Shown: positions 26,142 through 33,728 of the stretch, piece by piece | How the letters are laid out: each line of letters opens with the position of its first letter | Numbering within the stretch: position 1 is the stretch's first letter | Assembly: GCF_017573505.1 (NCBI RefSeq) | Contig: NZ_JAGEOJ010000011.1 | Coordinates: 1 to 64,000 of the forward strand | Source of the DNA: Actinomadura barringtoniae | GTDB lineage: Bacteria; Actinomycetota; Actinomycetes; Streptosporangiales; Streptosporangiaceae | Direction: 5' to 3' | Length of the DNA stretch: 64,000 bases | Translations under genes and position numbers: made by a program | Notes under the pieces: generated by a model | What the model saw: the letters and a program-made list of their open reading frames with translations, nothing else | The model's database searches: none | What the model was told of the DNA's origin: nothing

Positions 26142-27605
26142 ATGTCCCCCCGCAAGTCACTCCCCTCACTTCCTGCCAAGCGGGTCATGCAGGGCACCGG
26201 CGCCATCGCCGCCGTGCTGGCGCTGACCGCCGGCACCGCTTGGGCCTGCCCGCCCGAGCCCGGATACCCGCAGACCAAGAGCGCCGACGGCACCGCCGCG
26301 GCGCAGGCCGAGGGCCAGAACGTCGGTGGCCACGCCGGTCACTACCGGCGCGTCGACGCGTCCTCGAAGACCAAGTCCGAGGCGATCAAGGGCGTCGAGC
26401 GCGTCGGCGGCGTGCCGGACGCCAAGGGCGCCATCTCGCTCATGTTCATCGACTACGGCAAGGGCCGGCACAAGCGCACGGTCCTGTACGCGACGGGCGA
26501 GTTCGGCCTGAAGGCGTACGACATCACCGCCGACCCGCGCAGCCCCAAGCTGGTCGGGCAGCTCAACATGCCCGGCATGTGGGAGACCGAGGACACCGAC
26601 TTCGACCCGAAGCGGAAGATCATCTACCTGTCCCGGGACCCGCGCGCGTTCGGCGGCAACACCAGCACCGGCGAGTCGGGCATCTACATCATCGACGCCT
26701 CCAAGCCCGAGGCGCTGAAGCAGATCACCTACGTGAAGGTGCCGGCCGGGCACACCACCACGTGTGTGAACGACTGCCGCTACCTGTGGACCGGCGGGCC
26801 CGCCAAGGCCAGCTGGATGCCCGCCGACTGGGGCGGCCGCCCGGTCTGGGTGACCGACGTGCGCAACCCGGCCAAGCCGAAGGTCTACAACGACCCGATC
26901 GACACCGGGCGCAACGACGGCAAGACCGACTACACCCACGACATCCAGGTCGACTCCAACGGCGTCGCCTGGGCGTCCGGTCGCGGCGGTGTGCGCGGCT
27001 ACTACACCAGCGGCAGGCACTGGGACCCGGTGGCCAAGAAGTCCCGTAAGGCGACCGCGTTCGACCCGGTGCCGTACGCGGGCGGCGGCATCGACGAGGC
27101 GACCACCAACTCCTCGTTCATGCACAACAGCTTCCGCGCCGTGGGCTCCACCAAGAACCAGGGCGCAGACCCGCGCAAGTGGGGCAACGGCCAGCTGCTC
27201 TACATCACCGAGGAGACCTTCAACGACGGGTGCGCCGACGACGGCCTGCTCGTCATCGCCTCGCTGAAGGGCTCCTTCAAGGGTGAGGGCTGGAAGTCCA
27301 CGCCCGACAAGAAGTTCCGCCTGCACACGGTCTCGACCTGGGGCGTGGCGGGCAAGGAGGGCAGCGACCCGACCAGCACCGACTGCTCAGCGCACTACTT
27401 CGCGGTCCGCGACGGCGTGCTGGCCCAGTCGTTCTACTCGCAGGGCACCCGGTTCCTCGACGTCCGCGACCCCACGAACATCAAGCAGGTGGGCTACTTC
27501 CGTCCCACCGACGCCGCCTCGTGGGAGCCGTACTGGCACGGTCAGTACGTCTACGTCGCCGACAACACCCGCGGCATCGACGTCCTGAAGCCGACCTTCC
27601 GCTAG
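26142..27605 (+). CDS. Secreted LVIVD-repeat beta-propeller protein
   Basis: 487 residues with a signal peptide (KRVMQGTGAIAAVLALTA, cleavage near AWACPPEP). The mature protein contains repeated blocks of the LVIVD type: FGLKAYDITADPRSPKLVG, GIYIIDASKPEALKQITY, VWVTDVRNPAKPKVYN, FLDVRDPTNIKQVGYF, with four or more blades. Paired cysteines (CVNDC; GCADD) suggest disulfides. The family is abundant in actinobacterial exoproteomes and has no assigned reaction. ATG at 26142 has GGAGG 5 bases upstream. The gene is divergent from the substrate-binding protein and followed by a strong hairpin. Confidence 0.82.
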   Translation: MSPRKSLPSLPAKRVMQGTGAIAAVLALTAGTAWACPPEPGYPQTKSADGTAAAQAEGQNVGGHAGHYRRVDASSKTKSEAIKGVERVGGVPDAKGAISLMFIDYGKGRHKRTVLYATGEFGLKAYDITADPRSPKLVGQLNMPGMWETEDTDFDPKRKIIYLSRDPRAFGGNTSTGESGIYIIDASKPEALKQITYVKVPAGHTTTCVNDCRYLWTGGPAKASWMPADWGGRPVWVTDVRNPAKPKVYNDPIDTGRNDGKTDYTHDIQVDSNGVAWASGRGGVRGYYTSGRHWDPVAKKSRKATAFDPVPYAGGGIDEATTNSSFMHNSFRAVGSTKNQGADPRKWGNGQLLYITEETFNDGCADDGLLVIASLKGSFKGEGWKSTPDKKFRLHTVSTWGVAGKEGSDPTSTDCSAHYFAVRDGVLAQSFYSQGTRFLDVRDPTNIKQVGYFRPTDAASWEPYWHGQYVYVADNTRGIDVLKPTFR

Positions 27606-27626
27606 AGATCCACTACGGTCGTATCG

Positions 27627-27655
27627 GGCCCGCCTCTGTCCTCCGGAGGCGGGCC
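27627..27655 (+). terminator. Hairpin terminator after the LVIVD gene
   Basis: Perfect 10-base stem GGCCCGCCTC / GAGGCGGGCC with a 9-base loop, 21 bases after the stop, followed by TTA but no U-tract, as is common for actinobacterial terminators. Confidence 0.75.
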
Positions 27656-27699
27656 TTAGGCCTTTCGGCCCGCAGCCCCCGCCTTCCGGCCCAATGCCT

Positions 27700-27880
27700 C
27701 AGCCTTGAGACGCCAGCCCTCCGCCGTTGGGGGCTGCTTCCCGCCGTCGAGCGGGTGCCCTCGGCCTTCCGGCGGGTGCCTCCGGCCTTCCGGCGGCTGC
27801 CTCCGGCCGTTGGGCGGGTGCCTCCCGCCTTCGGGTGTGAGTTCTCCGCCTTGGAGTGCCAGCTTCTCGCCTTCGGGCGT
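27700..27880. repeat. 21-bp minisatellite downstream of the FUSC gene
   Basis: Units close to GGTGCCTCCGGCCTTCCGGC plus one base, about six copies with increasing divergence. The minus-strand translation reads (PEGRRHP)n. No gene between 27656 and 27930. Confidence 0.85.
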
Positions 27881-27930
27881 CCGCTTCGGGGGCGGGCTTC
27901 GGTGTTCGGGCCGTGTGCTGGACGGGTGGG

Positions 27931-29235
27931 TCAGCGTGATCGGAGGGCTCGTGATTCGACGGCCTTGGCATGGCCCTCGACGGCGGCTGAGGTGATCGAT
28001 GCGGCCCAGCGCAGCCTTGTGCCCGTACGGCTGACGATCGAGGCGGGGCGCTCGGGGAGGTGGCGGGCCACGCCGCTGCGGCGGCGCCAGGCCTCGCGGG
28101 CGCGCGTACGGTGCTCCAAGCGGACCTGGTCGATCAGGCGGTCCAGGTGCATCACGATCTCGCCGTAAAGGGCCCAGCGCTCCTCGCCGGCCTCGGGGTC
28201 GTGCAGCAGGGACGCGAGCGCGTCGCGGTGGGCGCGGGCCGCCATCACGTGCCGTTCGAGGGTGTCCTCCATCGCGGCGGTACGGGCGTTCCGGCGCAGG
28301 TCGGAGCGGGCGAGGCGACCGTACGCCGCCATGCTCGCCGCGATCTCCGTCACGGTCGCCGACAGCCGGTCCCGTACGGCGGTGTCGCCGATCAGGCGGT
28401 CGTCGTCCTCCAGCCGTGCGATGTCGGCGAGGGCGCGGGTGAGCCCGCGCAGCGACAGCGTGAAGTGCTCCATGGTCTCGACGCCGTTCCGCAGCGCGAT
28501 CCCGGCGTCCAGCAGGCCGCGGGCGCGCGGGTTGAGGCGGACGCTGTTCTCGGCGGCGCCCAGCTCGGCGTCGGTACGGCCGATGTCGCGGAAGAGTTCC
28601 TCGGTCGTCCGCAGCCATCCCTCGGCCTCGCCCTTGGACGGGCCCTGGCTCAGGTCGGCCGCCATCCGATCCAGCAGAGCCGCAAGGCGGTCGCTGAGGT
28701 CCTCGACCGCCTCCTGCGCGGGCCGTACGCGCACGGACGGGACCAGCATGGTGGCCAGCAGCCCGGCCGCCGCGCCGATCAGGGTCTCCACGATCCGTTC
28801 GGTGCCGATCCCGTTGCCCGCGCCCAGCGCGAAGATCAACATTGCGCTGATCGGCACCTCCAGAACGTGGTCCCCTAGCCGGAGCAGGTGCCCGATCACC
28901 AGCGCGACCAGGATCGCGATGCCCAGGCTCCACCACGAGAACCCGACCTCGCCCGCGAGCGCCACCGCGACCAGCACCCCCGAGCCGACGGCGGTGATGC
29001 GGGAGACGCTCGACTTGATCGTCTCGTACACCGAGAACTGCACGACCAGCAGTGCGGTCAGCGGCGCCAGCAGTGGCACGGGCCCGTCGTCGGGCAGCAC
29101 GGCGAGCGCCAGCAGGTAGGCGACCATCGCCGTGACGGTCAGGCGCGTGATGCGGAACGCGGTGGACTGGACCTCGGAGGCGATGCGGAGCGGCGAACGG
29201 TGGGCAGGGGCGAAGCGGTGGCTTGCGGTGGTCAC
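27931..29235 (-). CDS. FUSC-type aromatic acid exporter-like membrane protein
   Basis: About 434 residues. The N-terminal half has six hydrophobic segments (ITRLTVTAMVAYLLALAVL; VPLLAPLTALLVVQFSVYE; SGVLVAVALAGEVGF; ILVALVIGHLLRLG; ISAMLIFALGAGNG; AAAGLLATMLVPSVRVRPA). Long soluble helices follow (about 190-400), as in the fusaric acid resistance/aromatic acid exporter family. It is expected to export weak organic acids. The start is uncertain: GTG at 29235 follows GGTGGAGGG with almost no spacing and may be leaderless; an earlier GTG at 29331 would add a Cys-rich 32-residue tail that looks spurious. Confidence 0.8.
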   Translation of the reverse strand: MTTASHRFAPAHRSPLRIASEVQSTAFRITRLTVTAMVAYLLALAVLPDDGPVPLLAPLTALLVVQFSVYETIKSSVSRITAVGSGVLVAVALAGEVGFSWWSLGIAILVALVIGHLLRLGDHVLEVPISAMLIFALGAGNGIGTERIVETLIGAAAGLLATMLVPSVRVRPAQEAVEDLSDRLAALLDRMAADLSQGPSKGEAEGWLRTTEELFRDIGRTDAELGAAENSVRLNPRARGLLDAGIALRNGVETMEHFTLSLRGLTRALADIARLEDDDRLIGDTAVRDRLSATVTEIAASMAAYGRLARSDLRRNARTAAMEDTLERHVMAARAHRDALASLLHDPEAGEERWALYGEIVMHLDRLIDQVRLEHRTRAREAWRRRSGVARHLPERPASIVSRTGTRLRWAASITSAAVEGHAKAVESRALRSR

Positions 29236-29399
29236 CCCTCCACCCAATCCAACTAATTCCAGGCAAAATCCACACACAACGCAAAACCGACACAAAGGAT
29301 CGGCCGCCTCGCTCAAGCGAGTCTCGATCACCCGCCGCCCCGCGACCCCGCCGTCACTCTGCGTCCATCCCGCCCGTCCCGAACCGTCGCTGCTGAGCT

Positions 29400-29700
29400 C
29401 CGACCTGAAGCTGGGTGATTGGTGGCCGCCGGTCGATCTGCGCTCGCGAGCCGGTCTGCATTCGCTGGCTGGCTTATGTCCGCGGGTCGGTCGGCGTCAG
29501 CGGGCTGGTCTGCGTCCGGGGGCAGACCCGCGACTGCAGGCCGACCCCTGCTGGCCGGTCTGTGCGCGCCGGGCCGGTTTGTGTCCGCAGGCTGATCCGC
29601 GTCGGCAGGCTGGTCTGTGTCCAGGGGCAGACCCGCGACCGCAGGCCGACCCGCCGGTCGGTCTGCGGCCGGGTGGCCCGAGGTCACAGGTCGACCCGCC
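29400..29700. repeat. Imperfect repeats in the gap between the FUSC and CGNR genes
   Basis: A 43-base segment at 29505-29547 recurs at 29610-29652 (40 of 43 identical, offset 105), within more degenerate GGTCTGCG/GTCCGC/GGCAGACC repeats. The minus-strand reading is (ADQPAD)-like. No gene is seen between 29236 and 29748. Confidence 0.8.
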
Positions 29701-29748
29701 GGTTGAGCTGCGTCAGTGGCTGGACTGTGGGCGTGGCCGTTGCCGGGG

Positions 29749-30303
29749 CTAGCCGGACTGCGGGCGGGGGCCGGCTTGTTGGCGGGCTCGGAAGGCGGCG
29801 ACGTTGGTGCGGTTGGCGCAGGTTTCCGAGCAGAAGCGGCGGCGGCCGGCGCGTGAGGTGTCGGCGTAGACGCGGTCGCAGCCTTCGGCGGCGCAGACGC
29901 CGGTGCGGCCCAGGCCGTACTGGCAGACCAGCTCCGAGAGCTTGACCAGGGTGGCGGCCCGGAAGCGGTCGGGGAGGCGGGCCGACGGTGGGGCGTAGTG
30001 CATGTGCACGCCGTGCGGCTCGTGGTCGGCGATGTGCGGGTGCATGGGGATGGCGAGCATCAGGCCGTTCAGCAGGTCCGCCGCCTCGTCCAGGTCGGTG
30101 GCCTCGAAGAACGGCCGCAGCGTGCGGCCCCAGGCGCGGAACGAGTCGCCGTCGGCGGTCTCGAAGTCGCGCCAGAAGAACTCGTTGACGCGCAGGAGCT
30201 CCCTCAGCGCGTCGTCGCCGTCGTCGCCGTCCGCTGCGGTGACGGCGTTCACGAGCTCGACGGCGGCGGCGACCGCCTTGCTCTTGTATCCGGTTCTCTG
30301 CAT
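29749..30303 (-). CDS. CGNR zinc-finger regulator (ABATE domain)
   Basis: 184 residues. A helical ABATE-type N-terminal domain, proposed to sense a small molecule, is followed by a C-terminal treble-clef zinc finger: CAAEGCDRVYADTSRAGRR then FCSETCANRTNVAAFRAR, with four Cys ligands and the CANR variant of CGNR. Members are putative stress-linked transcription factors in actinobacteria. The ATG at 30303 has GGAGGC immediately upstream. It is divergent from a small zinc-ribbon gene across a 72-base AT-rich promoter gap. Confidence 0.87.
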   Translation of the reverse strand: MQRTGYKSKAVAAAVELVNAVTAADGDDGDDALRELLRVNEFFWRDFETADGDSFRAWGRTLRPFFEATDLDEAADLLNGLMLAIPMHPHIADHEPHGVHMHYAPPSARLPDRFRAATLVKLSELVCQYGLGRTGVCAAEGCDRVYADTSRAGRRRFCSETCANRTNVAAFRARQQAGPRPQSG

Positions 30304-30375
30304 TGCCTCCAGCCTCGCACACGTGGCATGCTGTAAACGTTATTCTAGATATAAACCTTACAGGCGACAACAGGC

Positions 30376-30591
30376 GTGATCACGCCGACGAGTGACGGGA
30401 ACGATGGGATTCAGGTGAGCGACTGCCCGCGTTGCGGCTGGCCAGAGAGCGATACCTACGAGGTGATGTCCCGGCATCTGACCTCCGAGGGCGTGGTGAG
30501 CTACACCCGCTGCGCCTGCGGGGAGGTGCAGGTCCGTTTCCAGCCGTACGATGCGGGCCGGGTGGTGACCACCGGCCCGCCCGCACGGTAA
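30376..30591 (+). CDS. Small zinc-ribbon protein
   Basis: 71 residues from the GTG at 30376, or 58 from the GTG at 30415 which begins directly at VSDCPRCGWPES. Two CxxC/CxC knuckles (CPRCGW; RCACGEV) about 33 residues apart fit a zinc ribbon. The C-terminal half is RFQPYDAGRVVTTGPPAR. I recall similar tiny actinobacterial proteins without an assigned role. The start remains open; neither site has a strong ribosome-binding sequence. Confidence 0.6.
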   Translation: MITPTSDGNDGIQVSDCPRCGWPESDTYEVMSRHLTSEGVVSYTRCACGEVQVRFQPYDAGRVVTTGPPAR

Positions 30592-30616
30592 GACCCTCAG
30601 CGGCGCCAGAAGATCC

Positions 30617-32044
30617 TCAGTGGCGCCAGCGCGTGGTGGCGGCGATCTCCTCCGGGGTCGCGTCCTCGAACAGCGCGATCTCGCCCCGCCGGACCGTGGC
30701 GACCGTGTCGATCACGGCCTCGCCGAACGCCTCGCCCAGCACCGGGTCGGCCTCGAAGGCGGCCACCGTCTCGGCCAGTGAACTCGGGAGCGGCGTGATC
30801 CCGCGTGCCGAACGTTCCTTGGAGTCCATCCCGGCCGGGTCGATCTCGACCGGCTCGGGCAGCCGCGCCTTCGCCTCGATCCCGGCCCGCCCGGCGGCCA
30901 GCAGCCCCGCCAGCGCCAGGTACGGGTTGGCGGCGGCGTCGAAGCACTTCACCTCGAGATTGGCCGCCTGGGCGCGCTCGCCCATGGCCCCGGTGATGAA
31001 CCGCAGCGCGGCCTCACGGTTCTCCCGCCCCCAGCAGGCGAACGCGCCCGCCCAGTGCGAGGGGATCAGCCGCAGGTAGCTGGCGACCGACGGCGCGCCG
31101 ACGGCCAGCAGCGCGGGCAGCCGTTCCAGAACGCCCGCCGCGAACGCCTCGCCCTCGGGCGTCATCCCCGCCGGGCCGGAACCGCCCGCCATCGCGTTGA
31201 CCGGGCCCTCCGCCGCGTCCTCCTTCCACAGGCTCAGGTGAACGTGACCGCCGTTGCCCACCGAGTCGGCCATCACCTTGGGGGAGAACGAGGCGGCCAG
31301 GCCGTGCTCGAACGACACCGCGCGGATCGTCTCGCGGACCAGGACGGCGGTGTCGGCCGCGCCGAGCGGATCCTCGGCCGACACCGACAGCTCCAGTTGC
31401 CCCTCGGCGTACTCGGGATGGATCTGGTCGACCGACACCCCGGTCGCGGCCAGCGCCTTCAGCAGGTCCCGCAGGTAGCCCGACACCTCGGAGATGCGCG
31501 TCATCCCGTACGCGGGCCCGTTGCAGGCCGGGGTGAAGTCCTCCTCGCCGTCGTCGCCGTCCGACACCGCCCACTCGATCTCGAACGCGGCGCGCACCGA
31601 CCAGCCCTTCGCGGCCATCCGGGCGATCTCGCGGCGCAGCAGCCCGCGCGCGTCCAGCGGGTGCTCGGCGCCGTCCTGGTCGAACCGTTCGACCGGCGCC
31701 CAGGCCCAGCCGGGCAGCGCCGCCATCGGGACCAGCCGGTCCAGGTCCGGGTGCAGCCGCAGGTCGCCGGTCGGCCCGCCCGCGTGCCGGCCCGAGACGA
31801 TCGAGTCGTCGAGCAGGAACACGTCGAAGACCGGCGACATGCCGACGCCCCACGCCGCCGCGTGCTCCAGCCGGGCCACCGGAACCGCCTTCGTCCGCGT
31901 GATGCCGCTGGTATCGACCCATGTCATCGCCACGGCGGTGATGTCTCTTCCGGCCAGATCGGCCGCCGCTACGGCGGCCCGCTCGCCGCGCCTGGTGCGT
32001 TCGCCTGCGTCCAGAATCCGCTGAGCGTCTGGGGCGATTTCCAC
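30617..32044 (-). CDS. Glutamine synthetase-like amide ligase
   Basis: 475 residues of the GS-I superfamily: an N-terminal beta-grasp part (AVAMTWVDTSGITRTKAVP) and the catalytic C-terminal domain with AAFEIEWAVS, HPEYAEGQLELS, GNGGHVHLSLW (ATP/metal), PSHWAGAFACWGRENREAALR and LEVKCFDAAANPYLALAGLL. Some motifs are altered from true GlnA and the tyrosine adenylylation loop is absent, so a gamma-glutamyl-amine ligase, or a ligase acting with the divergent amidohydrolase, is more likely than ammonium assimilation. GTG at 32044 has GGGAG upstream. Confidence 0.85.
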   Translation of the reverse strand: MEIAPDAQRILDAGERTRRGERAAVAAADLAGRDITAVAMTWVDTSGITRTKAVPVARLEHAAAWGVGMSPVFDVFLLDDSIVSGRHAGGPTGDLRLHPDLDRLVPMAALPGWAWAPVERFDQDGAEHPLDARGLLRREIARMAAKGWSVRAAFEIEWAVSDGDDGEEDFTPACNGPAYGMTRISEVSGYLRDLLKALAATGVSVDQIHPEYAEGQLELSVSAEDPLGAADTAVLVRETIRAVSFEHGLAASFSPKVMADSVGNGGHVHLSLWKEDAAEGPVNAMAGGSGPAGMTPEGEAFAAGVLERLPALLAVGAPSVASYLRLIPSHWAGAFACWGRENREAALRFITGAMGERAQAANLEVKCFDAAANPYLALAGLLAAGRAGIEAKARLPEPVEIDPAGMDSKERSARGITPLPSSLAETVAAFEADPVLGEAFGEAVIDTVATVRRGEIALFEDATPEEIAATTRWRH

Positions 32045-32155
32045 GGTGGGACTCCCGGTTGGAGGATGGTGTTCGGAAGGCGGTTTCGGGCCTCGGTCAG
32101 GCCCTTACGGGCATCGTATGAAGACATTCGGCCAGTTTCACGGAGGTGGCGTGTC

Positions 32156-33361
32156 GTGCTGGAACGGTTGGAGTCGCTGCGGCTGGTGGATCACCACTGC
32201 CACGGTGTGGTCGGCCGTGAACTGGATCGTGCCGACTTCGAGTCGATGCTGACGGAGGCGCCTGATACGACGCCGCTCGGCGGCAGCCTGTTCGACTCGC
32301 AGGTGGGCTTCGCGCTGCGTCGCTGGTGCCCGTCCGTACTGGATCTGCCCGCGCACGCCGAACCCGACGACTACCTGGCGCGGCGCGCGGAGCTGGGCGC
32401 GGCCGAGGTCAACCAGCGGTTCCTGGCCGCGGCCGGGTTGGACGCGCTGTGCGTGGACACCGGCTACACGCCCGAGCCGATCTTGGAACCGGAGGAGCTG
32501 GGCAAGCTCGCCGGGGCACGCGCCGCCTACGAGATCGTTCGGCTGGAACGCCTTGCCGAGCAGGTGGCGGCCGAGGAGGTGACCGCCGCCGCCTTCGCGG
32601 ACGAGGTACGCCGCCGTCTGGACGCCCGGACCGCCGGCAATGGAGGGGCGGCCAGTGAGCGAGCGGCCGGACGGGCGGGAGCCGGCGGGGGAGTGGTCGG
32701 CTGCAAGTCGATCGCCGCTTACCGTGCCGGGCTGGAGATGGCGGGTGAACGGCCCACCGAGGTCGAGGTGAAGGCGGCGGCCGGGCGTCTGCTCCGCGAG
32801 GCCGAACGTGCGATGGCGGGCAGCGGCGCCTCACCACGTGTGAACGACGAGGTGCTGCACCGCTTCCTGGTGTGGTGCGCGGTCGAACGCGGCCTGCCGG
32901 TGCAGTTCCACGTGGGGTACGGCGACTCCGACACCGACCTGCGGCGCGGCGATCCGCTGCTCCTGACCGCCCTGCTGCGTGCGGTCGCACCGACGGGCGT
33001 GCCGATCATGCTGCTGCACAACTACCCGTTCCACCGGAACGCGGGCTACCTCGCGCAGGTGTTCCCGAACGTCTTCGTGGACGCGGGCCTGGCCACCCAC
33101 AACATCGGCCACCGGTCGCCCACGCTGATCGCCGAGCTGCTGGAGCTGGCGCCGTTCGGCAAGGTGCTCTTCTCCTCCGACGCCTACGGGCTGGCCGAGC
33201 TCTACTACCTGGGCGCGCTGCTGTTCCGGCGCGGGCTCGGGGCGTTCCTCGGCTCCGGGATCGAGGAGGGCGCCTGGACGGCGGCCGATGCCGAGCGTGT
33301 TGCCGACCTGGTCGCGGCGGGAAATGGCCGGCGCGCGTACCGTCTTGATCAAGGGCAGTAG
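32156..33361 (+). CDS. Amidohydrolase-2 family TIM-barrel hydrolase (FluG N-domain-like)
   Basis: 401 residues. The metal site begins with LVDHHCHG (HxH type); later VQFHVGYGDSD, MLLHNYPFHRNAGYLAQ, NVFVDAGLA and the catalytic-Asp segment VLFSSDAYG complete an amidohydrolase-2 barrel. The GTG at 32156 has GGAGG nine bases upstream. Residues about 160-185 are a Gly/Ala-rich insert. It is divergent from the glutamine-synthetase-like gene; in fungi both are fused in FluG, so the pair probably forms and hydrolyses the same class of gamma-glutamyl compound. Confidence 0.85.
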   Translation: MLERLESLRLVDHHCHGVVGRELDRADFESMLTEAPDTTPLGGSLFDSQVGFALRRWCPSVLDLPAHAEPDDYLARRAELGAAEVNQRFLAAAGLDALCVDTGYTPEPILEPEELGKLAGARAAYEIVRLERLAEQVAAEEVTAAAFADEVRRRLDARTAGNGGAASERAAGRAGAGGGVVGCKSIAAYRAGLEMAGERPTEVEVKAAAGRLLREAERAMAGSGASPRVNDEVLHRFLVWCAVERGLPVQFHVGYGDSDTDLRRGDPLLLTALLRAVAPTGVPIMLLHNYPFHRNAGYLAQVFPNVFVDAGLATHNIGHRSPTLIAELLELAPFGKVLFSSDAYGLAELYYLGALLFRRGLGAFLGSGIEEGAWTAADAERVADLVAAGNGRRAYRLDQGQ

Positions 33362-33410
33362 TCTGCCGATGCCGACAAAGAAAATTGAGCATTCAACTAG
33401 GGGGCGTGCC

Positions 33411-33728
33411 ATGGCAGTGACCGTTCGCGACAATCCGGAGGCGGGCCGGTTCGAGGTCCACGTGGACGACGAGCTGGCGGGCTTCGCCGAATACCGCGTC
33501 CACGACGGGATCATCGACTTCACCCACACCGAGGTCGACGGCAAGTTCAAGGGCCAGGGGCTGGCGGGCACGCTCGTCGAGCAGGCCCTGAACGAGGCGC
33601 GTGAACGCGGCCTGTCGGTCCGGCCGTACTGCCCGTACGTCAACAAGTTCATCGTCAAGCACGACGAGTACCGCGACCTCGTCGCCGAGGGCGACCGCGA
33701 GAAGTTCGGGCTCGGCGATGGCGGCTGA
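33411..33728 (+). CDS. Small YjdJ/NATD1-type N-acetyltransferase
   Basis: 105 residues, the compact single-domain GNAT form: EVHVDDELAGFAEYRVHDG, DFTHTEVDGKFKGQGLAGTL with the acetyl-CoA loop, and the C-terminal RPYCPYVNKFIVKH with the family's conserved Cys-Pro-Tyr. The substrate is unknown. ATG at 33411 follows GGGGG by 6 bases. It overlaps the next gene by 11 bases. Confidence 0.85.
   Translation: MAVTVRDNPEAGRFEVHVDDELAGFAEYRVHDGIIDFTHTEVDGKFKGQGLAGTLVEQALNEARERGLSVRPYCPYVNKFIVKHDEYRDLVAEGDREKFGLGDGG

Noticed and set aside
31055..32155. Upstream extension of the amidohydrolase frame by 367 codons
   Set aside because: It is antisense to the glutamine-synthetase-like gene; GTG at 32156 has GGAGG and begins at the metal-binding HxH motif.
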